Shown in pieces: positions 1 through 9,379 of a DNA stretch of 34,658 bases (its first letter is position 1; the number at the start of each line of letters is the position of its first letter). Made by a program: the position numbers and the translations under genes. The stretch lies in assembly GCA_016930295.1 (NCBI GenBank), contig JAFGHE010000159.1, positions 1-34,658 on the forward strand, given 5' to 3'. This DNA comes from Sedimentisphaerales bacterium (GTDB lineage: Bacteria; Planctomycetota; Phycisphaerae; Sedimentisphaerales; SM23-30). Under the pieces are notes generated by a model. The model had not been told where the DNA came from and ran no database searches. It saw only the letters and a list, made by a program, of their open reading frames with translations.

Positions 1-191
1 CTGGAAGCTTGAGCTACTTTAAAATCAAAAAAATGTGTATTGACTCTGGGATGAAAATCATCATAATATTTCACATTATGGAGTGGGAACTTTGGTTAAT
101 CAAAATCGCCATTGACCACTACAACTAATTGTAATAACTATATTTACAACCGGGCCGGTCGGTTCGGGAGCAGTTAGGAGATACTATAACG

Positions 192-923
192 GTGAAAGAT
201 GTAATGATTAGTGTTCAGGAGTTGCGGCGTAGTTTTGGTCCGCTGGTGGCGGTGGATGGGATATCGTTTGAGGTGGGCAAAGGCGAGGTGCTGGGGTTTC
301 TGGGGCCCAATGGTGCCGGCAAGAGTACGGCTATGAAGATGCTGACCTGCTTTTTGCCGCCGGACAGCGGTACGGCCAGTATTTGCGGGTATGATATTAT
401 CAAAGACCCGATCAAGGTGAGAGAATCGGTGGGTTACCTGGCGGAGAATGCCCCGGCCTACGGGGAGATGACAGTGGGCTCGTTCCTGAATTTTATCTGC
501 GATGCGCGGGAGATTAAAGGCGCCCGGCGTAAAGAGGCCATCGGACGAGTGGTCAAGCTCTGTTCCATTGAATCGGTGTATCATCAAAGTATCGAGACCC
601 TGTCCAAGGGCTATCGGCGGCGCGTGGGTCTGGCCCAGGCATTGATTCACGATCCCCAGGTCCTGATCCTGGACGAGCCGACCGACGGGCTGGATCCCAA
701 TCAGAAATATGAGGTTCGCCAGCTCATTAATAAAATGGCTAAAGATAAATGCATTATCATCTCAACCCATATCCTGGAGGAAGTGGAGGCCATCTGTACC
801 CGCACGATTATCATTGCGAGGGGGAAAATACTGGTGGATTCCACGCCTGCAAAATTAAAGGAAGAATATCACTGCTCGCTGGACGAAGTATTCAGGAAGA
901 TCACCCGCAAAAAAAGTGCATAA
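192..923 (+). CDS. ABC transporter ATP-binding protein (GldA/NosF-like, ABC-2 type exporter)
   Basis: GTG start; Walker A GPNGAGKST, signature LSKGYRRRVGLAQAL, Walker B VLILDEPTDGLDP; followed by ABC-2 permease and GldG-like genes. Confidence 0.93.
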   Translation: MKDVMISVQELRRSFGPLVAVDGISFEVGKGEVLGFLGPNGAGKSTAMKMLTCFLPPDSGTASICGYDIIKDPIKVRESVGYLAENAPAYGEMTVGSFLNFICDAREIKGARRKEAIGRVVKLCSIESVYHQSIETLSKGYRRRVGLAQALIHDPQVLILDEPTDGLDPNQKYEVRQLINKMAKDKCIIISTHILEEVEAICTRTIIIARGKILVDSTPAKLKEEYHCSLDEVFRKITRKKSA

Positions 924-975
924 GAAAACATATTACATATTAAAATGAAAAAATTAAAATTTGGAGCATAAATTT

Positions 976-1707
976 ATGAATGGTTTCTGGACGGTTTGCA
1001 AGAGGGAGTTGAAGGGCTATTTCGTCACCCCGGTGGCGTATGTGTTCCTGGTGATATTTTTATCGTTCGCCGGGTATATGCCTTTCCGGGACAAATTTTT
1101 TGAGTTTCGCCAGGCGGACATGCGGCTGTTTTTCAGTATGATACCGCTTCTGCTGGTGTTAATAGCGCCGTGTACGGCGATGCGACTCTGGTCGGAAGAG
1201 CGCAGAAGCGGGTCGATTGAACTGCTGCTGACGCTGCCGATAACGGTGAGGCAGGCGGTCCTCGGAAAATTCGTGGCGGCCTGGTTATTCCTGGGACTGG
1301 CACTGTTGCTGACCATTCCCATGCCGTTAACGGTCGCCTATCTGGGCGAACCGGATATCGGGCAAATCGTGCTAGGCTACCTGGGCGCGTTCTTAATGGC
1401 CGGGAGTTACCTGGCCGTGGGCAGTTTTTTCTCGGCATTGAGCAAAAACCAGGTCATCAGCTTTATACTGGCGGTCGTGGCCTGCGGGATCCTGCTTTTT
1501 GCCGGGATGCCGACCACGCTGGATTATCTCTCCGGTTTCCTGCCGGCGACGGTGGTATCAGCGTTTGAAACGCTCAGTATTCAGAATCATTTCAATACGA
1601 TACAGAGAGGTGTGCTGCAGTTCCGGGACATATCGTTCTTTATCATTTTGATGGCCGGCTGGATCTGGGGTTGCACGGTTGTTCTTGATGAAAGGAAGGC
1701 TGCCTGA
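976..1707 (+). CDS. ABC-2 type permease (GldF/NosY-like)
   Basis: Multi-TM protein beginning MNGFWTVCKRELKGYFVTPVAYVF, typical of GldF; ORF track extends to a TTG at 961 but the ATG at 976 is more plausible; overlaps the next gene start. Confidence 0.9.
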   Translation: MNGFWTVCKRELKGYFVTPVAYVFLVIFLSFAGYMPFRDKFFEFRQADMRLFFSMIPLLLVLIAPCTAMRLWSEERRSGSIELLLTLPITVRQAVLGKFVAAWLFLGLALLLTIPMPLTVAYLGEPDIGQIVLGYLGAFLMAGSYLAVGSFFSALSKNQVISFILAVVACGILLFAGMPTTLDYLSGFLPATVVSAFETLSIQNHFNTIQRGVLQFRDISFFIILMAGWIWGCTVVLDERKAA

Positions 1708-3734
1708 TGAACAGAACAATAAAAGCCATATTTGCCATATTCTTTATCGGTGTAATCACCTTCAGTGCGATCAGTATATGTCAGAACCTGGATGCCAGAT
1801 TATCGTGGAAGGCGGATTTAACCCAGCAGAAGATATATTCGCTCTCGGACGGCACCAAATCGATCCTGGCCAAATTGAACCAACCCATCACCATCAAGCT
1901 GTATTATTCCAAGACGGCGTCCATGAAGGCCACGGATGATATTCAGCAATATAACGAGTATTACTTCTTTGTCAGGGCCCTGCTGGAAGAATATGCCGCC
2001 CAATCGAACGGCATGGTGAAACTGGAAGTGATCGATCCCCGCCCCTATTCCGAGGATGAACAGGAAGCACTGCGTTATGGTTTGCGGCGGTTTCAGATTA
2101 CTGAAGATGAGAGTTACTTTTTCGGGCTGGTCGCCAAAACCGAATTCGGGGCTACGAAATCAATCGAATTTTTCAGTCAGGACCGGCAGAATTTTGTGGA
2201 ATATGACATCAGCTATTTAATTGATACCCTGCTGACCCGGGAGAAACGTAGAATCGGGGTGCTCAGTTCCCTGCCGGTGATGGGTGATGATGTGACCGGC
2301 TATATGGCCCAGATGAAACGTATGCAGGGTCAGGAACTGGAACTGCCGTGGGAGCTTGTCACAGCCCTGAAAAAGAAATATGATGTTATCAGATTGGAAC
2401 CCGACCTTGATAGCATTGAAGATATTGACATCCTGCTGCTCATCCATCCCAAGGATTTACCCCAAAAGACACTCTTTGCAATTGACCAGTTTGTACTCAG
2501 GGGAGGTCGAACCATCGTATCTGTGGACCCGCATTGTTTCCTGGACCTGCCGGACCCGCAGGCGATGAGACAGGGTATTCCCCCGGAGTCAGGCAGCTCA
2601 AATCTTTCGAAACTGATGAATACCTGGGGCGTTAACATGAAACCCGATATCTTTGCCGGAGATTTGAATCTGGCCATGAAAATGATGCGCAGAAACGGGG
2701 CCCCCGAAACAATCATAGGTATCCTGGAACTCAAAAAGCCCGACTGCTTCAATACGAAAAATACTATTACCACTGACCTCAATCAGGTCCAGGTCTGGTT
2801 TGCCGGAGCGCTGGAACAACTTACCACGGACTCGGAGGACACAGAGGAAAAAGATAAAGACACCAACCAACCTTCCTGTAATTTTGTGCCACTGCTGACC
2901 ACTACCCCGCAGGGGAACACCTGGAAGGTCAGCAATCCCTATGAACTGCAAATGATGAACAGTGAAAGCCTGATGGCCAATTTTACACCCGGTACCAAAC
3001 CGGTGGTTCTCGGCGGCCTGATTACGGGCCGGTTCAAATCGGCGTTTCCCGACGGGATTGAAGTGGAGGTGGAATCCGAAGCCGATCCTGAATCTGATGA
3101 AGACGGGACAAAACCTGAAAAGGAGATGAAAAAAATAACCGGCCTGATCGAAGCGGCGGAAGATACCGACTGCGCGGTGGTAATTTTTACCGATGTTGAC
3201 TTCCTGGCCAATCACGTGGCCTTTTCTTCCCATCCCCTGTTTGGCATGTTCCCGCGTGGTGACAACCTGGCTTTAGTGCTGAATACCCTCGAAAGTATCA
3301 GCGGGTCCGGCGATCTGATAGCCATCCGCAGCCGGGGTAATTTCCAACGGCCCTTTACCCTGATAGACGAGATAGAGAAAGAAACCCAGAAAGAAACCGC
3401 CGAGGAAGAAGAAAAAATCACGGCTGAAATAGAAAAGTATCAGGAAGAATTAAGAAACATCGTCAATGAGGCCCGTAATAAGGGAGAAACCGTTATCGAC
3501 GCGGCGGAACTGGCCGGGCCCACGGCAGAAATCAATAATAAGATACGTATCGCCGAGGGCGAACTGCGTAAGGTTCAGGACAAGAGACGGCAAAAAATCG
3601 AGGCCCTGCAGAACCGGCTCAAAATGTTCAATATACTGCTGGCTCCCGCGATTATCATGGTCATTGTCATTGTTTTATCACTGCGGCGATCCCTGCTGCG
3701 CCGGCGTTATATCAGCCATGCCAGTGATGCGTAA
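1707..3734 (+). CDS. GldG-like ABC exporter auxiliary protein
   Basis: N-terminal TM, SWKADLTQQKIYSLSDGTKSILAKLNQPITIKLYYS typical of GldG-family proteins, C-terminal coiled coil and terminal TM helix; start overlaps the permease stop. Confidence 0.88.
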   Translation: MNRTIKAIFAIFFIGVITFSAISICQNLDARLSWKADLTQQKIYSLSDGTKSILAKLNQPITIKLYYSKTASMKATDDIQQYNEYYFFVRALLEEYAAQSNGMVKLEVIDPRPYSEDEQEALRYGLRRFQITEDESYFFGLVAKTEFGATKSIEFFSQDRQNFVEYDISYLIDTLLTREKRRIGVLSSLPVMGDDVTGYMAQMKRMQGQELELPWELVTALKKKYDVIRLEPDLDSIEDIDILLLIHPKDLPQKTLFAIDQFVLRGGRTIVSVDPHCFLDLPDPQAMRQGIPPESGSSNLSKLMNTWGVNMKPDIFAGDLNLAMKMMRRNGAPETIIGILELKKPDCFNTKNTITTDLNQVQVWFAGALEQLTTDSEDTEEKDKDTNQPSCNFVPLLTTTPQGNTWKVSNPYELQMMNSESLMANFTPGTKPVVLGGLITGRFKSAFPDGIEVEVESEADPESDEDGTKPEKEMKKITGLIEAAEDTDCAVVIFTDVDFLANHVAFSSHPLFGMFPRGDNLALVLNTLESISGSGDLIAIRSRGNFQRPFTLIDEIEKETQKETAEEEEKITAEIEKYQEELRNIVNEARNKGETVIDAAELAGPTAEINNKIRIAEGELRKVQDKRRQKIEALQNRLKMFNILLAPAIIMVIVIVLSLRRSLLRRRYISHASDA

Positions 3735-3775
3735 CTGATACGAAAAAAAATCGAAATAATTAGCCCAAATAATTT

Positions 3776-3870
3776 ACAAGCTGAATCTTGAACACTCAGC
3801 CTGTTAGTGGAATATCCGATTATTCTTTGGATATTCTGAGGGATCGCTGAAAGTTCAGGATTTATCGTAC
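3776..3870 (+). repeat. Intergenic structured repeat, copy A
   Basis: ACAAGCTGAATCTTGAACACTCAGCCTGTTAGTGGAATATCC...GGATCGCTGAAAGTTCAGGATTTATCGTAC; clear similarity and the same fold as copy B. Confidence 0.7.
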
Positions 3871-3913
3871 AAAAAATATGGTAATAATACAGGAGTAGAA
3901 TCAGGAGTTCTCA

Positions 3914-5062
3914 ATGAGCGACAAAAATCTTTCGATTCTCGGTGTGGCAGCTGTGATTATGGCGGGTCTGGCCTTTCTGGTATCCTTTCTCACGCACCAG
4001 GAAGTGGTTACGACCAAATCTGATGTCCCCCTGTTTCAGGGACTGAACACGGCATTGATCGATACCATTGTCTTAACCCGACAGGATGAAAAAGCGACCC
4101 TCCAGCGCAAGGGCAACGGGTTTGTGGTTACGGATAAGGACAATTATCCGGCCGCACTGCCCAAGATAAATAACCTGTTGACCTCCCTGCTGGAGATCAA
4201 AAGCGGCGAACGGTTGACCGACAATCCCGACAACTTTGAAGAGCTGGAAGTAACCGAAGACAAGGCCCAGCATGTAATACGATTCCTGGATAAGGATCAA
4301 AAGCTGATTACCGGAATAATCGTGGGTAAACGAATGCCCGAAGGGAACGGCACCTGCGTGCGCAAGCTCACTAACGATGAGAAACAGAGCAACCAGGTCT
4401 ATGTTTCACCCGAGGTTCGCTGGCTGCAGACCTCGGCCCTGAGTTTTGTGGATAAAGAAATTTTCAAAGTCACCCAAGAAGACATCGCGCGTGTTACCGT
4501 TACCGGGCCCGAAGGGTCTTACTCGATTTCCTCCGATGAAATTGGCAATATCAATATGCTGAACATCCCGGCAGGCAAGACCGCCAAAGGCACTGAATAT
4601 GAGCGGGTTTTTTCGGCACTGACCTCTCTGGATTTTCAGGATGTGCAAAAACAATCCGATAAGAATGCCGATCTGAAATTTGAACACACCTATGTATGCC
4701 AATTAAAAGACAAGACCGTCTGTACCTTTGACATAGCCAAAAAGGACAATAACTATTATATCACATGCCGGTCGGAATATACCGAGGAATTACCACAAAA
4801 TACCCCGGAGTTCATTCAGTCTATGAAACAAAACAAGACAGATGAGGAACTCAAGGAGATGGAGGCAAAATTTCTGGCCCGGGACGCATCCAATGGTTTT
4901 AACAAAAAACATACCGGCTGGATCTACCAGATTCCCAGCTACAAAGCCGAGGTGATGACTAAAAAACTCGCTGATCTTCTCGAAGATAAGGTGGAGGAAG
5001 AAAAGGACGATTCCCCTGAAACCGAATCGGCGGACCTGAATGACAATACGGAACCCGGTTAA
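3914..5062 (+). CDS. DUF4340 domain-containing protein
   Basis: N-terminal TM, then FQGLNTALIDTIVLTRQDEKATLQRKGNGFVVTD, typical of DUF4340 proteins encoded after GldFG-like genes. Confidence 0.85.
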   Translation: MSDKNLSILGVAAVIMAGLAFLVSFLTHQEVVTTKSDVPLFQGLNTALIDTIVLTRQDEKATLQRKGNGFVVTDKDNYPAALPKINNLLTSLLEIKSGERLTDNPDNFEELEVTEDKAQHVIRFLDKDQKLITGIIVGKRMPEGNGTCVRKLTNDEKQSNQVYVSPEVRWLQTSALSFVDKEIFKVTQEDIARVTVTGPEGSYSISSDEIGNINMLNIPAGKTAKGTEYERVFSALTSLDFQDVQKQSDKNADLKFEHTYVCQLKDKTVCTFDIAKKDNNYYITCRSEYTEELPQNTPEFIQSMKQNKTDEELKEMEAKFLARDASNGFNKKHTGWIYQIPSYKAEVMTKKLADLLEDKVEEEKDDSPETESADLNDNTEPG

Positions 5063-5148
5063 TAGCAGGATCTCGAAATCCTCTCACCCGGACCCGCCCG
5101 GACATCTGTCATCCGCCGGATACACTCAAAGATCGTCACTACCCCCCG

Positions 5149-5343
5149 TTATAAACCCCAGGCTTTGGCAAAGGCCTTAAAGCTGCGATCGTAGGTCTTT
5201 TCCACAGCCGACGGAAAACAACAGCCGGGCAGTTGTTTGCTCTGAAGATGATAGGTCAAACACTCACAACAAACTCCTTTACGCGAACAGCCCGGATAGC
5301 TACAGATACAGTTTTCCATATTCGATTCTTTCTGACAATCCAT
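5149..5343 (-). CDS. DUF6485-like small Cys-rich protein
   Basis: MDCQKESNMENCICSYPGCSRKGVCCECLTYHLQSKQLPGCCFPSAVEKTYDRSF; Cys pattern and EKTYDRS motif resemble DUF6485. Start placed at the internal Met (MDCQKE) rather than the ORF-track start at 5355. Confidence 0.75.
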   Translation of the reverse strand: MDCQKESNMENCICSYPGCSRKGVCCECLTYHLQSKQLPGCCFPSAVEKTYDRSFKAFAKAWGL

Positions 5344-5408
5344 AGGTCTCTCCATAATAGATTAACAAACTTCATTAGTCTCACAACACACAACTGACAA
5401 CTGTCATT

Positions 5409-6548
5409 TCACGTTTTCATTCCATCCACGGCCAGGACCGACAAGGGCAGAAATACAATAATCGGCAGCCAGGCCGCCAGGTAGGGTACCAGTACATCCC
5501 CTCCCAGCAGCTTGCAGGTAAAGGTGACCACAAAACACCCGCCGGCACCCATAAACGCCAGGAACATCGCTGACCTGGTACTTCGTATCTCCCGTGACAC
5601 AAGCATGGTCAGTCCCAGCAGCAGCATAATCATATTTATAATCGGATCGGTAATACGAAAATTAATCTCGCTCTTGGCCTCGGCCTGGTCCGCAGCCGTC
5701 ATGTTACCCCGACGCAGCAAGTCTGTGAGTTCACCGGTGCTCATCAGAGACTTGAAATCCGAATTTCTCTGCAGCAATATATCCTCCGGGGTCACGTCAG
5801 AAGGATACCTGCTTATGGATCGGACCGGATGAGTGACCGCCGCATCCGTAGGATTATCAGAGCTCTGATCATACAATCTGCCCTTTTCTAAAATCCATTC
5901 TGTTCCGTCCCAGAGCGCCTGTTCCGCGGTGATAAGGCCGACCATTTGCAGGTCCCGGCGCAGAATAATATGTATATTGGTCATGGTCATGGTGCGGGGA
6001 TCATACGCCTGGGCACAGACAAGAGCGCCTTCGCGGTCGGGAATTAAACATATCGGTATCGATTTGGGTCCTTCCAATTCATCGTGGTAGCGACTGAGCT
6101 TGTCCGCCAGACGGGGCAAAATCAGTTCCTGGTCGAGAACCATCAACATATTCAATAAAAATCCCAGGATAACGACCGGAGCGATAACACGCTTGAGGCT
6201 GACTCCACTGGCCAGGACCGCGGTCAATTCATTCTGGCGGGTCATGCGTGTCAGGGCAAATGCCGCCGCCAATAAAATAATAGTCCCGGAAAAATCACGG
6301 AAATATTCAAACAACTTGGGGCCGTAATACCCGATAATCTTGAATATCACATCCAGGGCTCCCAGCGTTTCTCCCGCGGCCGTCTCCTCCAGAAATTCAT
6401 CAAAATAGATAAACACATCTATGAGCACACGCAGAGATATCACCACCAGCAGGGCAATAAGATAATTGAACACATACTCCTGGGCAACATAACGGTCCAG
6501 GATCTTCATCAATGCCGGCCACCTGAATTTTTTTTCTGAATCACTCAT
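5409..6548 (-). CDS. lptG: LptF/LptG family permease (YjgP/YjgQ), second of pair
   Basis: 379 aa, KILDRYVAQEYVFNYLIALLVVISLRVLIDVF and TRQNELTAVLASGVSLKRVIAPV typical of LptG; paired with a second LptF/G gene. Confidence 0.85.
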   Translation of the reverse strand: MSDSEKKFRWPALMKILDRYVAQEYVFNYLIALLVVISLRVLIDVFIYFDEFLEETAAGETLGALDVIFKIIGYYGPKLFEYFRDFSGTIILLAAAFALTRMTRQNELTAVLASGVSLKRVIAPVVILGFLLNMLMVLDQELILPRLADKLSRYHDELEGPKSIPICLIPDREGALVCAQAYDPRTMTMTNIHIILRRDLQMVGLITAEQALWDGTEWILEKGRLYDQSSDNPTDAAVTHPVRSISRYPSDVTPEDILLQRNSDFKSLMSTGELTDLLRRGNMTAADQAEAKSEINFRITDPIINMIMLLLGLTMLVSREIRSTRSAMFLAFMGAGGCFVVTFTCKLLGGDVLVPYLAAWLPIIVFLPLSVLAVDGMKT

Positions 6549-6568
6549 TAAATTACTATTCTATCCTG

Positions 6569-8251
6569 TCAATTCTTTAAAAGCCGGTGGTACACAAAAA
6601 TATCGGCCAGTCCCACCACCATAATTCCGCCCCAGAGAAACATAATACCCAGCCCGATATTTTCCGGATTCCCTTCGGAAATATGCTTGCCGGTGAATAT
6701 GGTTATCAGGCAAAACGCCGCAGGCACGGAACTGACACCAAAAGCCGTCAGCAGATGTCCGCTGCGGAATACAATACCCAATGCCGCGCCCATCAGGACC
6801 AGCACCACGCAGCTGACACCAAAGGCAAAACGCGAGTTTTTTTCCGCCTGGATCTGGGCTGTCAGGCTGAGACATTCATCCTTTAACTCGTCATACAGCC
6901 GGATCAAATACGAGGAAGACCTGCCAGCCAACAAAGCGTTCATGTCCAGACCATCTTCGGGAAGAAACGACATCGTTTCAGCCTCTCGGACAATTTCTTC
7001 CGGTATATTTATTTCCGGCAGACCATAATCCGTAAGAGCATATTCGAGGCTGTCATCAAGATAATGCCACCTGACTTTATTAAAGTTTATCTGTGCTTTC
7101 GCCCTGCCCAAATCGGTATTGACCACTAATACGGCCCCGGGCGACTGAAATATTTTTTCCGGATACATATCATCGACCTGCCGATAAAGATCCACCTTTA
7201 GCGGCCATTCAGACGATGAATCCTGCGCTTTGAGAACTGCGGTCCTGGCAGACCGGGACGATCGCCCCTGCCAGCCTTTTTTCTGGAATTGCTTATCCGG
7301 GTTATCCCTGATACTGCAGCTGTCAGCGTAAACCAGTAATCGCCGCTTATAGTTGTCGTTTAAATCAATATATTGTTGAGTGTCTATCTGATTTTGACAC
7401 CATTGAAAAAAACGCTCGGTGATATACTGATGTCGAACCTGTTCATGCAATTGATAAACAGGCTCAAATCTGGTCATATCCTCTTCAATCTCCTTCAATT
7501 CCTTCAACTTTTTAAATTTGATGTCATCGGCTAATAACTGGGGCAACGGATAGGCAAAACTCCAGGTTGGAATCGTGGTGGTCTGGTTCTTATCATCAAC
7601 CATGATACAGTCATATAAACTCAGTTTTATCTGCCCGGACGGCTTGCCTTCCTCTACTGTGATATACACCTGGCTGGCATTAATCATCCATTCGATTTTC
7701 TGTTTTTCCCGCAGCAGCACGACCACACCGACAAGCCGGTCGTTTTCCGGATCGGCATAGTCAGCGTGGATTTTGACCCCCTTAAACATCTCGCCCAGAT
7801 TACCCCTTTTCTCTATTTCACGAAATATGATGGCTTTGGCATCTTCTTTTATGATCCTCTCAGAGCGGGCAATAAAATCCGGTATAACATGAAACACCAA
7901 TAAAAGGGTTATGGTGCCAACAATTAAAGACAAGGCCAGAGCCGGATAAATCAAGGTCAGTAACCCTATGCCACTGCTGCGGCAGGCCGTTATTTCATTA
8001 TCCACGGCCAGACGCCCGTAAACCAGAGTAGCCGCCAGAAGAGCGGCTATGGGCAAGACCATGGTCATGGTAATTGGTAAGGTATATAGTATTAGTTCCG
8101 GCACACGTCCCGGATTAATACTGAATTGGCGCAGAGGCTGTAACATCGCACCCAGGCCCATGACCATTGATAAAACCAGGGAAGCCAGGAAAAAAATCTT
8201 GAACAAATCTCTAAATATATATCGCTGGATAGTAAAAACCATAACAGCCAA
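6569..8251 (-). CDS. lptF: LptF/LptG family permease with enlarged soluble domain
   Basis: Three N-terminal and three C-terminal TM segments of the YjgP/YjgQ family (MVFTIQRYIFRDLFKIFF...; ...NIGLGIMFLWGGIMVVGLADIFVYHRL) separated by an unusually long soluble region; 560 aa. Confidence 0.82.
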   Translation of the reverse strand: MAVMVFTIQRYIFRDLFKIFFLASLVLSMVMGLGAMLQPLRQFSINPGRVPELILYTLPITMTMVLPIAALLAATLVYGRLAVDNEITACRSSGIGLLTLIYPALALSLIVGTITLLLVFHVIPDFIARSERIIKEDAKAIIFREIEKRGNLGEMFKGVKIHADYADPENDRLVGVVVLLREKQKIEWMINASQVYITVEEGKPSGQIKLSLYDCIMVDDKNQTTTIPTWSFAYPLPQLLADDIKFKKLKELKEIEEDMTRFEPVYQLHEQVRHQYITERFFQWCQNQIDTQQYIDLNDNYKRRLLVYADSCSIRDNPDKQFQKKGWQGRSSRSARTAVLKAQDSSSEWPLKVDLYRQVDDMYPEKIFQSPGAVLVVNTDLGRAKAQINFNKVRWHYLDDSLEYALTDYGLPEINIPEEIVREAETMSFLPEDGLDMNALLAGRSSSYLIRLYDELKDECLSLTAQIQAEKNSRFAFGVSCVVLVLMGAALGIVFRSGHLLTAFGVSSVPAAFCLITIFTGKHISEGNPENIGLGIMFLWGGIMVVGLADIFVYHRLLKN

Positions 8252-8453
8252 ATCCGGAATTCATATATATAAGTATTTTATTTACAGCACTCTATCGGAT
8301 TATCATACTATAGGCCATCAGCCTTCTTGTCAACAGAATTGCTGTCTGGGTTTCGCGGCTCAGGGGCCGCAGGATAAGGATTACGCCTTTACACAGGCTG
8401 TGAATTTAAATAAAATACTCCTTTGACCAAGGGTTTCTTTAAGACGAGTTACT

Positions 8454-9239
8454 ATGAAAGTATCTAACCGGTTGATAAAAAAATTAGTATCAATTATCCA
8501 TCGCCCATTTATTCTGGCTCTGGATATGGTGTGTCCGCCTGTCTGTGCGGGTTGCCGGATAGAGTTAGAAAGCAACGATGCGGTGCTTTGCCGGGAATGC
8601 TGGCAAAGCTTACAGGATACCCTGCAGGATCAGGCCTGTCCTGTATGTGGTCACAGTGCCGGACGATATTCTCTGGTCAATGGCCGATGTCACCGCTGTC
8701 GTAATACCCGCCCTGTGGTTTCACGGGTCGTGCGCCTGGGAAATTATCAGACTATATTGCGTGAGTTGATCCTGGCCCTGAAATTCCGCCGTCAAAGTCG
8801 CCTGGATCATTTTCTGGGCCATCTGCTGGCAGCGGCCATATCCGGTGAGAGGGAAATCTCAGCGGCAGATATGCTGGTTCCTATTCCTCTGCACTGGCGC
8901 CGTTACTGGGCCAGACGCTATAATCAAGCCGAGCTGCTAACCCGGTCCACAGCCGCCGCCCTGCATCAACAGGGAATCCATATCCCCGTTTCAAGCGATT
9001 TAGTTCGTATTCGCAATACGCCGCCTCAAACATCCCTGACCTCGCTCACTGATCGCCTGGCAAATATCAGAGGAGCTTTTGCGGTTCGTGCAGGACATAA
9101 TTTTAAAGACAAACATATATGCTTGATCGATGATGTTACTACCACAGGCACCACGCTGAGAGTGGCTGCCGGGACACTCCGCCGGGCCGGGGCACGGAAA
9201 ATCAGTGCTGCGGTTCTGGCCGTGGCTGCTAATGATTAG
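8454..9239 (+). CDS. comF: ComF family protein (zinc-finger plus phosphoribosyltransferase)
   Basis: CPPVCAGC...CRECW and CPVCGHSAG...CHRCR zinc motifs; PRPP-binding ICLIDDVTTTGTTL. Confidence 0.93.
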   Translation: MKVSNRLIKKLVSIIHRPFILALDMVCPPVCAGCRIELESNDAVLCRECWQSLQDTLQDQACPVCGHSAGRYSLVNGRCHRCRNTRPVVSRVVRLGNYQTILRELILALKFRRQSRLDHFLGHLLAAAISGEREISAADMLVPIPLHWRRYWARRYNQAELLTRSTAAALHQQGIHIPVSSDLVRIRNTPPQTSLTSLTDRLANIRGAFAVRAGHNFKDKHICLIDDVTTTGTTLRVAAGTLRRAGARKISAAVLAVAAND

Positions 9240-9379
9240 CTTGAATATCGGCGGGATTCATGCTATATTTATCTGACATGTTGCGCGTGTCAGCATGGCC
9301 GATAAGGTTGTGGCACAAAGATGGCTAATCCGCAATACGTGCGAAATTGTATAGTATTTTTACCTTTGGAGACCTTTGA

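Noticed and set aside
1-20. Additional copy of the structured repeat at the window start (CTGGAAGCTTGAGCTACTT)
   Set aside because: Only about 10-12 nt resemble copy B and no stem partner is visible; could be chance or a truncated copy outside the window.
2598-3233. 211-aa minus-strand ORF opposite the GldG-like gene
   Set aside because: Shadow ORF, no domain signature.
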